A stretch of DNA of 11,534 nt from CAG-791 sp002449595 (GCA_946539855.1 CAMNHV010000053.1:1-11534), one strand, 5' to 3'; positions 1-6,873 are shown, counted from the stretch's first letter. A program made the numbers and translations. Notes: a model not told the origin generated them from the letters alone.

Positions 1-3
1 TGC

Positions 4-1164
4 TCAGGTCTGGGACGCCTCGAGGAGCTTCGCCTTGAGCTCGGTCTCGATCTGCACGAGTTCCGCTCTCGCGGTCTCTCTCGCTTCCTTGCCTTCCTTC
101 TGGATCGCGAGGACTTCGTCGATCGTCTGGATGAGCTGCTCGTTGGTGTGCTTTAACGTCTCGATGTCGACGATGCCGCGCTCGGACTCCTTCGCCGCCT
201 CGACGGTTGCCTGATGGAGCTTCTCCGCGTTCTTCTTAAGAAGTGCGTTCGTGGTCTCGTTGACATCGCGCTCCGCCTTGGCCGCCTGCTCCATGTGCTC
301 GACGCCGATCGCGATGACCATCTGGTTCTTCCAGAGCGGGATCGTGTTCACGATCGTCGACTGGATCTTCTCGGCCATGATGGTGTCGGAGTTCTGGACC
401 ATGCGGATCTGGGGCGCCGTCTGCATGGCGACGGTACGCGTGAGTTCCAGGTCATAGATCTTTTTCTCAAAACGGTCGCAGAGAGCTGCGAAATCCTTCG
501 CCGCCTGCGCATCCTCAGCGAGGCCGCTTGCCGCCGCCTTGTTCTGGAGTTCGACGAGCGTCGTGCTGCGCGCCTCATCGAGCTTCTTCTTGCCGGCGAG
601 GATGTACATGCTCAGTTCCTTGAAGTAGCTCAGGTTCAGGTCATACATTCTGTCGAGGACGTCCGCGTCCTTCATGAGCTGGATTTGCTGCTTCTCGAGC
701 TCCTGGGCGATCTGCTCGACGTTGGTCTCGACCTTGCCGTAGCGCGCCTTGAGCTCCTGCACGCGGTTGTTGCCTCTCTTGAAGAAAGACATGATCCCCT
801 TCTCCTCGGAGACGTCGAAGCTCTTCAGCTCAGTCACAAGTCCGGCCAGCATGTCGCCGACTTCGCCCATGTCCTTGGTCCTGACGTTCTCCATCGCCTT
901 CTCGGAGAAATCAGCCATCTTCTTCTGGGTTCCGGCGCCGTAATTCAGGATCGCGGAGGTGTTCGTGATGTCGATCTGCTTCGCGAAGCTGTCGACCATC
1001 TTCAGCTCTTCTTCCGTCAGCTGAGGCATGTTCTCCATTTTCCGCGCTTCTTCCTTCTTCTGTTCCTCGATGACGGCTTCCGCCTGCGCAGTGGCTTCGG
1101 GAGCGTCGAACACAAGTGTGGGAGTCGGAATGTCGTTCTTGAATTCTTCAAACTGGTCGCTCAT
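4..1164 (-). CDS. telA: TelA-family (toxic anion resistance) protein
   Basis: This 386-residue soluble protein belongs to the TelA family (Pfam PF05816), named for tellurite resistance but best regarded as an envelope-stress accessory protein of unknown biochemistry. Family features visible are the segment from about residue 70 to 113 (AILNYGAGTQ onward), a long helical region at 135-240 with the typical YFKELSMYILAGKKKLDEAR stretch (180-199), and the core motif QTAPQIRMVQ (248-257) followed by TIPLWKNQ (274-281). The first 50 residues are acidic and low in complexity, and the rest is almost all helical with coiled-coil character. There is no signal peptide or membrane segment. The length is close to the family norm. 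The ATG start is supported by an AAAGGA ribosome site about 6-7 bases upstream. It lies 122 bp downstream of xpaC on the same strand, the pairing also seen in Bacillus xpaC-yaaN, so co-transcription is likely. The stop codon falls at the window edge, so its terminator is not visible. Confidence 0.93.
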   Translation of the reverse strand: MSDQFEEFKNDIPTPTLVFDAPEATAQAEAVIEEQKKEEARKMENMPQLTEEELKMVDSFAKQIDITNTSAILNYGAGTQKKMADFSEKAMENVRTKDMGEVGDMLAGLVTELKSFDVSEEKGIMSFFKRGNNRVQELKARYGKVETNVEQIAQELEKQQIQLMKDADVLDRMYDLNLSYFKELSMYILAGKKKLDEARSTTLVELQNKAAASGLAEDAQAAKDFAALCDRFEKKIYDLELTRTVAMQTAPQIRMVQNSDTIMAEKIQSTIVNTIPLWKNQMVIAIGVEHMEQAAKAERDVNETTNALLKKNAEKLHQATVEAAKESERGIVDIETLKHTNEQLIQTIDEVLAIQKEGKEARETARAELVQIETELKAKLLEASQT

Positions 1165-1186
1165 GATCGTTCCTTTCTTTCTATAG

Positions 1187-1267
1187 TGAATGAAACTGCG
1201 GTAACTGTGTAATTGGAATGAATGAAACTGCGGTTACTGTGTAATTGGAATGAATGATACTGCGGTG
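1187..1267. repeat. 2.5 copies of a 32-bp tandem direct repeat
   Basis: Two nearly identical 32-bp units lie head to tail at 1187-1218 and 1219-1250, differing at one base (GGTAACTG versus GGTTACTG). A partial third copy begins at 1251 and diverges after about 16 bases. Each unit begins TGAATGAAACTGCGGT and ends GTAATTGGAA. The array fills most of the spacer between xpaC and telA and would be transcribed in the xpaC-telA mRNA. There are no unique spacers between copies, so it is not a CRISPR array. It may be a replication-slippage product or a protein or RNA binding array; the sequence alone does not say which. Confidence 0.9.
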
Positions 1268-1286
1268 ATGTATCGCGTGCCCCGGG

Positions 1287-2759
1287 TCATTCTCCTTCTT
1301 CTGCCTGCGCTGCGCCGGAGACCTCGTCGAAGTGGTCCGGCTCGTCGTCGTCCATGCCGGAGATGGCGCTGTCCGGCGTGAGGCCGTCCTGCTTCATCAT
1401 GGTCTTCATGACGGAGATGTCCGACGAGATGTCCCAGGCCATGTCCTGGAACATGCTGTTGAAGAGCTTCTCAAAAGCGTCGTTCACCGTGTCCATGGTG
1501 TCCTCGATCTCGCGGAGCGGGCCGGCGACGTTCTCGACGTCCGAGTCCTGCTTCATGAGATCCACGTAGGCATTCAGGAGCTTGGTGGTCGTCGGCAGGT
1601 AGTAGTCCATGAAGCGGCGCAGGTCCTTCGCGTTCTCGGGGGCGCGCCTCGTCTGCGCGAAGATCCGGTTCATGATGTTCTCGAGGCGGTAGAGCTTCTC
1701 GGACATCGGCTTCGTGTCGGGGATCAGGTCGTTGATGTAGCGCACGTGCTCGATGTACTTGCTGCCGTCATCGAGGATCGCTTTCACTTCCTCTGTCAGG
1801 ACGGGATCCTTCTTGCCGAACTTCTCCTGCTTCTTCGCGAGCTCCTGCTGCTTGCGCTCCGCTTCCTCGCGCTGTTCGCGCGAGAGCTCGGCGAGCCGGT
1901 ACTGCTCCCTGGCGTTGTCGGTGAGAAGGAGCGTCGTCTTCTGTTTGTCGTAGGTCGCGCCGGGAAGGTAGCCCTTCTTGATCATCTTATTGAGGGTCTT
2001 AGTGAGTTCCTTCTCGGTGATGTTCAGCTTCTTTGCGAGATCCTTGATGGAGACGTACTCCTGGTTCCCGATGAGCTTGCCGTATTCGTAATATTTATTG
2101 ATGAGCTTGTTGTCGTTGTCGGCGGACAGAACCATGCCGACGCCGCCTGCGGCGAGGGCCGCGGAGAGGCCGACCAGGACGGCCGGGCCTGCGAGGGCTG
2201 TGCCGACTACACCGCCTGCGACTGCCGTCGCGAGGCCGATGCCGTTCACGACTGCGGAACCGCCGCCGAGCACCGTGCCGATGATGCCGCCCGCCATCTT
2301 GCCGGCGCCGCCGCCGCGGCTGACCTGCTTCTGGTTGAAGGGGACGATCTCCGCCTTCTGGGCGTTCCTTCCGGCGTACGGATCGCTCCGGTCCTGATAG
2401 CCTGTGCGTCTGTTATTGATGACGGAATCGGATCTGTGCGCGGCGTTCTTCTGCTGGTACTGCGTGCGGTAGGAGGCGGCGCCTGTCGCCGCGCCGTGGC
2501 TCGCGGCGTACCGCTGTGCCGCTTCTCTCGCGCTCTGGCGCACGTCCTGCGGGCCGCGCCCGTAGCCGTAGCTGCCCGCGCGGGGATCGGTGTAAGGCCT
2601 GCGGCCCTGGTTTCCGTAAGGCGGAATAGAGCTCGATACGGCTTCGTCCACCCGCTGTTTCACCTTATTGCTCAGGCCAGAGTAGTCATTTCTCTCGATC
2701 GCGTCGCCGACTTCCTGGAGAATGTCGCTGCCGACCTGAAAAATATCGTTCATATCCAT
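1287..2759 (-). CDS. xpaC: XpaC-family membrane protein with winged-helix-like middle
   Basis: The C-terminal part (about residues 318-455 of 490) matches the XpaC family (5-bromo-4-chloroindolyl phosphate hydrolysis protein, PF10112), whose true function is unknown. Order of parts: a helical N-terminus (1-45); a Gly/Arg/Tyr/Gln-rich, probably disordered stretch (46-150); a Gly/Ala-rich hydrophobic region (152-212) with alternating small residues that could form two packed membrane helices; a winged-helix-like block (219-281) containing VSIKDLAKKLNITEKELTK and a following KKGYLPGA turn; a charged Glu/Lys/Gln linker (285-315); the XpaC domain; and an acidic tail. The frame can be opened at a GTG at 2771, but the GGGGAG ribosome site overlaps that codon, so I chose the ATG at 2759, about 11 bases after the site. 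An ATG at 2753 is also possible. It is first in a likely xpaC-telA operon and has an extended -10 promoter upstream. The domain assignment is firm; the winged-helix call is an inference from sequence pattern. Confidence 0.85.
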   Translation of the reverse strand: MDMNDIFQVGSDILQEVGDAIERNDYSGLSNKVKQRVDEAVSSSIPPYGNQGRRPYTDPRAGSYGYGRGPQDVRQSAREAAQRYAASHGAATGAASYRTQYQQKNAAHRSDSVINNRRTGYQDRSDPYAGRNAQKAEIVPFNQKQVSRGGGAGKMAGGIIGTVLGGGSAVVNGIGLATAVAGGVVGTALAGPAVLVGLSAALAAGGVGMVLSADNDNKLINKYYEYGKLIGNQEYVSIKDLAKKLNITEKELTKTLNKMIKKGYLPGATYDKQKTTLLLTDNAREQYRLAELSREQREEAERKQQELAKKQEKFGKKDPVLTEEVKAILDDGSKYIEHVRYINDLIPDTKPMSEKLYRLENIMNRIFAQTRRAPENAKDLRRFMDYYLPTTTKLLNAYVDLMKQDSDVENVAGPLREIEDTMDTVNDAFEKLFNSMFQDMAWDISSDISVMKTMMKQDGLTPDSAISGMDDDEPDHFDEVSGAAQAEEGE

Positions 2760-2849
2760 GGATCGCGTCACTCCCCGGAGACAGATCCGCCGGGCGGCTT
2801 CTGTTCTCCGTTTTCCTTTGGTTCAGGAATCGTCCGGATCCGCCGCTCA

Positions 2850-2864
2850 CCGCCGATTCGGCGG
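2850..2864 (-). other. GC-rich 15-nt palindrome in the xpaC leader
   Basis: CCGCCGA-T-TCGGCGG is a perfect inverted repeat around one central base. As RNA it gives a five- or six-pair hairpin. It lies in the leader between the predicted xpaC promoter and the start codon, about 90 bases upstream of the ATG. No T-tract follows on the minus strand, so it is not an intrinsic terminator. It could be an operator or an mRNA structure, or a chance product of GC-rich sequence. Confidence 0.45.
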
Positions 2865-2895
2865 CCGGCGTGCGGTCTCCCGACATTTGAAACAC

Positions 2896-2904
2896 ATTAT
2901 AGCA
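2896..2904 (-). promoter_or_regulatory. Extended -10 promoter for xpaC
   Basis: On the minus strand the sequence reads TGCTATAAT: a perfect TATAAT -10 box preceded by the TGn extension. There is no good -35 hexamer at 16-18 bases upstream (the best is about CACGGG), which is usual for extended -10 promoters. Transcription would start near 2889, giving a leader of about 130 bases before xpaC. It points away from the tRNA promoter, with about 65 bp between the two. Confidence 0.7.
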
Positions 2905-2969
2905 TACCACGGCCCTGCCCGTGCGCTGCGACGAATAAAAAATGGCTGTGGAATGCTGAAAAATTACGC

Positions 2970-2998
2970 TTGCCAAACAGGGAGGAACTGTCTATAAT
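2970..2998 (+). promoter_or_regulatory. Sigma-A type promoter for tRNA-Thr
   Basis: TTGCCA at 2970-2975 and a perfect TATAAT at 2993-2998 are separated by the ideal 17 bases. The expected start near 3005 lies about 17 bases before the mature tRNA 5' end, so a short leader would be removed by RNase P. The near-consensus boxes fit a strongly expressed stable RNA gene. Confidence 0.88.
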
Positions 2999-3021
2999 AA
3001 CAAAGTGCCTTGAGGCAGCGT

Positions 3022-3094
3022 GCTGGAATAGCGCAGTCGGTAGCGCAACTGATTCGTAATCAGTAGGTCGAGGGTTCAAGTCCCTTTTCCAGCT
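3022..3094 (+). tRNA. tRNA-Thr (anticodon CGU)
   Basis: The 73-base sequence folds into a full cloverleaf. The acceptor stem is GCTGGAA with TTCCAGC. The D stem GCGC/GCGC encloses the loop AGTCGGTA. The anticodon stem ACTGA/TCAGT encloses the loop TTCGTAA, giving anticodon CGT at 3055-3057. The variable loop has five bases. The T stem GAGGG/CCCTT (one G-U pair) encloses TTCAAGT. It reads ACG threonine codons. The discriminator base is T and the following bases are CGA, so CCA is not encoded and must be added by the CCA-adding enzyme. It stands alone, with its own promoter and terminator, between divergently and convergently oriented protein genes. Confidence 0.97.
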
Positions 3095-3103
3095 CGAAAC
3101 AAG

Positions 3104-3133
3104 ATCGCCGCATCGAAAGATGCGGCGATTTTT
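3104..3133 (+). terminator. Intrinsic terminator of the tRNA-Thr gene
   Basis: A perfect 11-bp stem (ATCGCCGCATC at 3104-3114, GATGCGGCGAT at 3119-3129) is closed by a GAAA tetraloop and followed at once by a run of five T residues ending at 3133. It begins 10 bases after the tRNA. On the minus strand the trailing sequence is only partly T-rich (CTTGTTTC), so stopping of DUF1015 transcription here would be weaker. Confidence 0.92.
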
Positions 3134-3142
3134 CTGTCTTCG

Positions 3143-3162
3143 GTGCCGGTAGGAACCGGCAC
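3143..3162. other. Hairpin between the tRNA terminator and the DUF1015 gene end
   Basis: GTGCCGGT (3143-3150) and ACCGGCAC (3155-3162) form a perfect 8-bp stem with a four-base loop. It lies 30 bases past the DUF1015 stop codon on that gene's strand. No T-run follows in either direction, so it is not a standard intrinsic terminator. It could protect the 3' end of the DUF1015 mRNA or act together with the neighbouring tRNA terminator on convergent transcripts. Confidence 0.5.
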
Positions 3163-3192
3163 AAATGTATTACTTGTCAAAAATGGTGGATC

Positions 3193-4446
3193 TCAAAACG
3201 TGTGGATGAACAGCCCCGACAGGAGCTTGGGCTCAAACCACGTCGACTTCGGCGGCATCAGAAGGCCCGCGTCCGCGACGGCGAACAGCTCCTGGATGGA
3301 AGTCGGGTACATCGCGAAGGCGCAGAACGCACCCTCGTTCACTCTCCGCTCCAGCTCGCCGAGGCCGCGGATGCCGCCGACGAAATCGATGCGGCGGTCC
3401 GTCCTCACGTCTTCGATGCCGAAGATCGGCTGGAGGACCTTTTTCTCCAAAATGGACACGTCCAGGATGGCGACGGGGTCCGAAGCTCCGGAATTCTCCT
3501 GCGCTCCGGCGGGATGCTCACGAAGCTCCATGCGGTACCAGCCGCTCTTCGTGTAGAGCCCCACGACGCCTTTGTGATCCGGCCTGACCTGGTTCTCCCC
3601 GGCGGGAGTGATCTCATAATCTTCCGACAGGCGGTCCAGCAGCGCTTCTTCCGTCAGGTCTCCCGCATCGAGGATCACGCGGTTGTAATCCATGATCTCG
3701 AGCTCGTCCTCCGGAAACAGCACGCAGAGGAAGTGGCCGTACTCTCCGTCCTGCGCGGGATCCGCGCTGCCGCGCCGCATGGAAGCCACGCGCACCGCGG
3801 AGGCGCAGCGATGGTGCCCGTCGGCGATGTAGACGGAATCCATGCCGGCAAAAGCCTGCTGAATAGCGGCGACTTCGTCAGGATCCGTGACCAGCCAGAC
3901 GCGGTTGCGCACGTCCCCTGTGGAAATGAAATCGCAGACGGGCGCCTCCTGCATGTGAGCGGCCTGGATCTCGCTGATCCGGTCATTGTGTCTGTAGGCC
4001 AGGAAGATCGGCCCGGTGTGGGCGCTGCAGGCGTCCACGTGGCGGATGCGGTCCTGCTCCTTGTCGGCTCTCGTGTTCTCGTGCTTGCGGATGATGCCGC
4101 GCTCGTAGTCGTCCGCGGACGCCAGCGCCGCGATGCCGGTCTGCGTGCGGCCGTTCATCGTCTGCGCGTAGATGTAGAAGGCGGGCGCGTCGTCCTGCAC
4201 CAGCAGTTCCTGGCGGATCCAGTCGTGCAGCAGATTGGACGCGGCTGCGTATACCTCGTCGCTGTAGAGATCCGTCCCCTCGGGGAGCTGCGTCTCCGCG
4301 CGGTCCACCGCGAGGAAGGACAGCGGGTTCTCGCGCACGATCTCCCGCGCCTCGGCGGAGCTCATGACGTCGTAGGGAAGCGCCGGGATCCGGTTCTCAT
4401 AGCCTCTGGCCGGGCGATACGCCCGAAACGGTCTGATGTCTGCCAT
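3193..4446 (-). CDS. DUF1015 family protein, downstream of serA
   Basis: This 417-residue soluble protein matches the DUF1015 family (PF06245, COG4198), whose function I do not know. Conserved blocks visible are the N-terminal IRPFRAYRP, PALPYDV (21-27), NPLSFLAVDRAE (40-51), KHENT followed by KEQDR (121-133), and ADGHHR (208-213) inside a hydrophobic strand-turn context. The last block resembles the DGHxR-type loop of ParB/sulfiredoxin-like nucleotide-using proteins, including the free-serine kinase SerK; that comparison is an inference from a short motif. Length is normal for the family. The ATG start has a GGAGG site 12 bases upstream, a rather long gap, and no better start is present. It follows serC and serA on the same strand but is separated from serA by an intrinsic terminator, and I found no clear promoter of its own. 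Expression may therefore depend on read-through. A role in serine metabolism is suggested by position only. Confidence 0.88.
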   Translation of the reverse strand: MADIRPFRAYRPARGYENRIPALPYDVMSSAEAREIVRENPLSFLAVDRAETQLPEGTDLYSDEVYAAASNLLHDWIRQELLVQDDAPAFYIYAQTMNGRTQTGIAALASADDYERGIIRKHENTRADKEQDRIRHVDACSAHTGPIFLAYRHNDRISEIQAAHMQEAPVCDFISTGDVRNRVWLVTDPDEVAAIQQAFAGMDSVYIADGHHRCASAVRVASMRRGSADPAQDGEYGHFLCVLFPEDELEIMDYNRVILDAGDLTEEALLDRLSEDYEITPAGENQVRPDHKGVVGLYTKSGWYRMELREHPAGAQENSGASDPVAILDVSILEKKVLQPIFGIEDVRTDRRIDFVGGIRGLGELERRVNEGAFCAFAMYPTSIQELFAVADAGLLMPPKSTWFEPKLLSGLFIHTF

Positions 4447-4486
4447 ATGTGTATCTAACCTCCGTTCAAATCAATAAGCTTAAGTC

Positions 4487-4526
4487 AAAAACAAAAAATG
4501 AGGCGGTCTTGTTTCCGGCCGCCTCA
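4487..4526 (-). terminator. Intrinsic terminator after serA
   Basis: On the minus strand, 18 bases past the serA stop codon, TGAGGCGG pairs perfectly with CCGCCTCA (8 bp, plus-strand positions 4499-4506 and 4519-4526) across a 12-base loop. It is followed by a run of six T, one G and five more T (4498-4487). This should end most serC-serA transcripts before the DUF1015 gene. Confidence 0.88.
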
Positions 4527-4544
4527 CAGATGTCTGATCGTGGA

Positions 4545-5708
4545 TTACTTGATGACGCGCACGCGCAGCACGTCGTCGACCGCCGAGATCTTCGCGACGA
4601 TCTCTTCCGTCACCGGCGAGTCGATGTCGAATACGGAATAAGCGTAATTCCCGCGGGACTTGTTCGTCATGGAGGCGATGTTCACGCCTGCGGAACCGAG
4701 GACGGACGACAGCTGGGTGATCATGTTCGCGATGTTGTGGTGCAGGATCGTAATTCTGCCCGCAGTCGTGCAGATGCCGACGTCGCACGCAGGGAAGTTC
4801 ACGCTGTTGCGGATGTTGCCGGTCTCGAGGTACTCGGTGAGCTCGTCGATCGCCATCTTCGCGCAGTTCTCCTCGGACTCTTCCGTGGACGCGCCCAGGT
4901 GCGGCGTCGTGATGCAGCCGGGGTGGCCGGCCACGGTCGTGTTCGGGAAGTCAGAGACGTACCTGCGGATCTTGCCCTCGTCGATGGCCTCGATCACCGC
5001 CTGCTCGTCGACCAGGAGGTCTCTCGCCATGTTCAGGAGGATGACGCCCTTCTTCATCCGCTTGATCTGCTCGCGGCCGATGTAATTCTTCGTGGATTCC
5101 ATCAGCGGCACGTGGATCGTGATGTAGTCGCAGTTGTCATAGATCTCGTTGATGTCGCGCACGAGCGTCGTCTTTCTGGAAAGATGCCAGGCTGCGTCGA
5201 CCGAGACGAACGGATCGTATCCGTAGACGTCCATGCCGAGGTACACAGCCGCGTTCGCGACCTTGACGCCGATTGCGCCGATGCCGATGATGCCGAGCTT
5301 CTTGCCCTCGATCTCCGTGCCGGCGAAGTTCTTCTTGATCTTCTCAAACGTCTTGAGGGAGGAAGGATTGTCCGCGTTCTCTCTCGTCCAGTCGATGCCC
5401 TCGCGGATGTCGCGCGCCGCGAGCAGCATGCCCGCGATCACGAGCTCCTTGACGCCGTTCGCGTTGGCGCCGGGGGTATTGAAGACAACGATGCCCTTCT
5501 CCGCCATCTTGTCCAGCGGGATGTTGTTGACGCCCGCGCCGGCCCTGGAGATGGCGAGCAGGTTGTCCGGGATCTCCATCTCGTGCATGTTCGCGCTTCT
5601 CACGAGAAGGCCGTCCGCCGCGGCGATGTCCTCGGTTTTCTCATAGAGCGCGGAAAAGCGCTTCAGCCCTACCTCAGCGATATTGTTGAGACAAGCATAT
5701 CTGTACAT
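4545..5708 (-). CDS. serA: D-3-phosphoglycerate dehydrogenase (short ACT type)
   Basis: SerA oxidises 3-phosphoglycerate to 3-phosphohydroxypyruvate with NAD+, the first step of serine synthesis in the cytoplasm. The 387 residues comprise the 2-hydroxyacid dehydrogenase substrate and nucleotide domains (to about 300) and a C-terminal ACT domain (about 315-387), which in other SerA proteins binds serine for feedback control. Seen directly: the SRAGAGVNNI block (54-63), the NAD loop GIGAIG (142-147), the NMARD block with the conserved Arg (229), and TTPHLGAST with the catalytic His (270). The usual DVFxxEP segment carrying the catalytic Glu is missing; the equivalent region reads RRYVSDFPN (248-256). 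I believe this is typical of the short clostridial SerA subfamily. The ATG start has an AGGAG site about 11 bases upstream. It lies 82 bp downstream of serC, with a palindrome between them. Confidence 0.95.
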   Translation of the reverse strand: MYRYACLNNIAEVGLKRFSALYEKTEDIAAADGLLVRSANMHEMEIPDNLLAISRAGAGVNNIPLDKMAEKGIVVFNTPGANANGVKELVIAGMLLAARDIREGIDWTRENADNPSSLKTFEKIKKNFAGTEIEGKKLGIIGIGAIGVKVANAAVYLGMDVYGYDPFVSVDAAWHLSRKTTLVRDINEIYDNCDYITIHVPLMESTKNYIGREQIKRMKKGVILLNMARDLLVDEQAVIEAIDEGKIRRYVSDFPNTTVAGHPGCITTPHLGASTEESEENCAKMAIDELTEYLETGNIRNSVNFPACDVGICTTAGRITILHHNIANMITQLSSVLGSAGVNIASMTNKSRGNYAYSVFDIDSPVTEEIVAKISAVDDVLRVRVIK

Positions 5709-5747
5709 ATTCGTCAGTTCTCCTGTTGTATATTTGTGTGTTCCTGT

Positions 5748-5778
5748 GAGGCGCAGCGAAAAAGCTTTTTCGCCCCTC
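5748..5778. other. Palindrome in the serC-serA spacer
   Basis: GCGAAAAAGCTTTTTCGC (5756-5773) is a perfect 18-nt palindrome. Flanking GAGG (5748-5751) and CCTC (5775-5778) can extend the pairing past a small internal loop. As RNA it forms a stem of about 7 bp with an AGCT loop. No T-tract follows on the minus strand, so it is unlikely to be a simple terminator. It may be a dyad operator, or a processing or stability hairpin between the two cistrons. Confidence 0.55.
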
Positions 5779-5790
5779 TCCAGAAAATGG

Positions 5791-6873
5791 TCACCTGTTC
5801 TCGGTCTCGAATTTCTTCATGAACTGGACGAGCTTCTGCACGCCCTCGACCGGCATCGCGTTGTAGATGCTGGCGCGCATGCCGCCGACGCTGCGGTGGC
5901 CCTTGAGGCTGACGAGGCCCTGCGCCTCCGCTTCTTTTACAAACTTGGCATCCAGATCCTTGTCGCCCGTGACGAATGGGACGTTCATCAGGGAGCGGTC
6001 CTTCACGTCGACAGTGCCTTTGAAGAGTTTGCTCTCATCGAGATAGTCGTAAAGAAGCTTCGCCTTGATCTCGTTTCTCGCCTGCATGACGGACAGGCCG
6101 CCCATCTTCTTCAGCCACTGGAAGACCAGGCCGCAGATGTAGATGTTGTAGCAGGGCGGCGTGTTGTAGAGGGAATCCGCGTCCGCGTGCGTCTTGTAGG
6201 TGAGCATGGTGGGCGTTCCCGGGAGCACGTCTTCGCGGATCAGGTCCTCGCGGATGATCGCGATCGTGACGCCCGCGGGGCCGACGTTCTTCTGGACGCC
6301 GCCGAACAGCAGGCCGAACTTGCTCACGTCGAGCGGGCCGGCCAGGAAGTCGGACGAGATGTCCGCGACGAGGTCATGTCCCTTCGTGTTCGGGAGTTCG
6401 TGGAAGACCGTGCCGTAGATCGTGTTGTTGTGGCAGATGTAGACGTAGTCCGCGTCTTCCGGAATGTCGAGGTCCGAGCAGTCCGGGATGTAAGCGAAGT
6501 TGCGGTCCTCAGAGGAAGCTACCTTCACGGATTCGCCGTACTTCGCGGCTTCCTGCCATGCCTTCTTCGCCCAGGTGCCGGTCACGATGTACGCGGCCTT
6601 GCGGTTTTTCATCAGATTCATGGGAACCATGGAGAACTGGGTGCTTCCGCCGCCCTGAAGGAAAAGAACCTTGTAGTTGTCCGGGATCTCCATGAGGCTG
6701 CGGAGATCCGCTTCCGCCTGCTTGATGATGCCGTCGTAGACCTTGCCGCGGTGGCTCATCTCCATGACGGACATGCCGCTTCCCTGATAGTCCAGCATCT
6801 CGGATGCGGCTCTCTCCAGCACTTCCTCCGGAAGTACAGCGGGTCCTGCGGAAAAATTGTAAACTCGTGCCAT
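5791..6873 (-). CDS. serC: Phosphoserine aminotransferase
   Basis: SerC transfers an amino group from glutamate to 3-phosphohydroxypyruvate to give phosphoserine, the second step of serine synthesis; in many bacteria it also serves pyridoxal phosphate synthesis. It is a PLP fold-type I class V aminotransferase of 360 residues, the normal length. Visible family landmarks are YNFSAGPAVLP at the N-terminus, SHRGK (40-44), the cofactor phosphate loop QGGGSTQ (73-79), ADISSDFL with the cofactor-ring Asp (170-177), GGVQKNVGPAG with the PLP-binding Lys at 195, and the C-terminal GHRSVGGMRASIYNA. The ATG start has an AGGAG site 8 bases upstream. It is the first gene of the serC-serA unit. A 98-bp gap separates it from the upstream L,D-transpeptidase gene and holds a leader hairpin; I could not find a convincing promoter there. 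Confidence 0.97.
   Translation of the reverse strand: MARVYNFSAGPAVLPEEVLERAASEMLDYQGSGMSVMEMSHRGKVYDGIIKQAEADLRSLMEIPDNYKVLFLQGGGSTQFSMVPMNLMKNRKAAYIVTGTWAKKAWQEAAKYGESVKVASSEDRNFAYIPDCSDLDIPEDADYVYICHNNTIYGTVFHELPNTKGHDLVADISSDFLAGPLDVSKFGLLFGGVQKNVGPAGVTIAIIREDLIREDVLPGTPTMLTYKTHADADSLYNTPPCYNIYICGLVFQWLKKMGGLSVMQARNEIKAKLLYDYLDESKLFKGTVDVKDRSLMNVPFVTGDKDLDAKFVKEAEAQGLVSLKGHRSVGGMRASIYNAMPVEGVQKLVQFMKKFETENR

Noticed and set aside
1187..1267. CRISPR array
   Set aside because: The 32-bp units abut directly with no spacers and there are only two and a half copies; no cas genes are near.
2760..2771. GTG start for xpaC
   Set aside because: The GGGGAG ribosome site abuts the GTG, leaving no spacing; the ATG at 2759 fits better.
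3022..3094. tRNA-Arg or another identity from reading TCG or TAA in the loop
   Set aside because: The five-pair stem ACTGA/TCAGT fixes a seven-base loop TTCGTAA, which places CGT at positions 34-36, that is tRNA-Thr.
3143..3162. Intrinsic terminator for the DUF1015 gene
   Set aside because: The 8-bp stem is perfect but no T-run follows on the minus strand.
4447..4489. Promoter for the DUF1015 gene using TTGACT next to the serA terminator
   Set aside because: A TTGACT is present but no -10 box lies at 16-18 bases from it; the position is taken up by the ribosome site.
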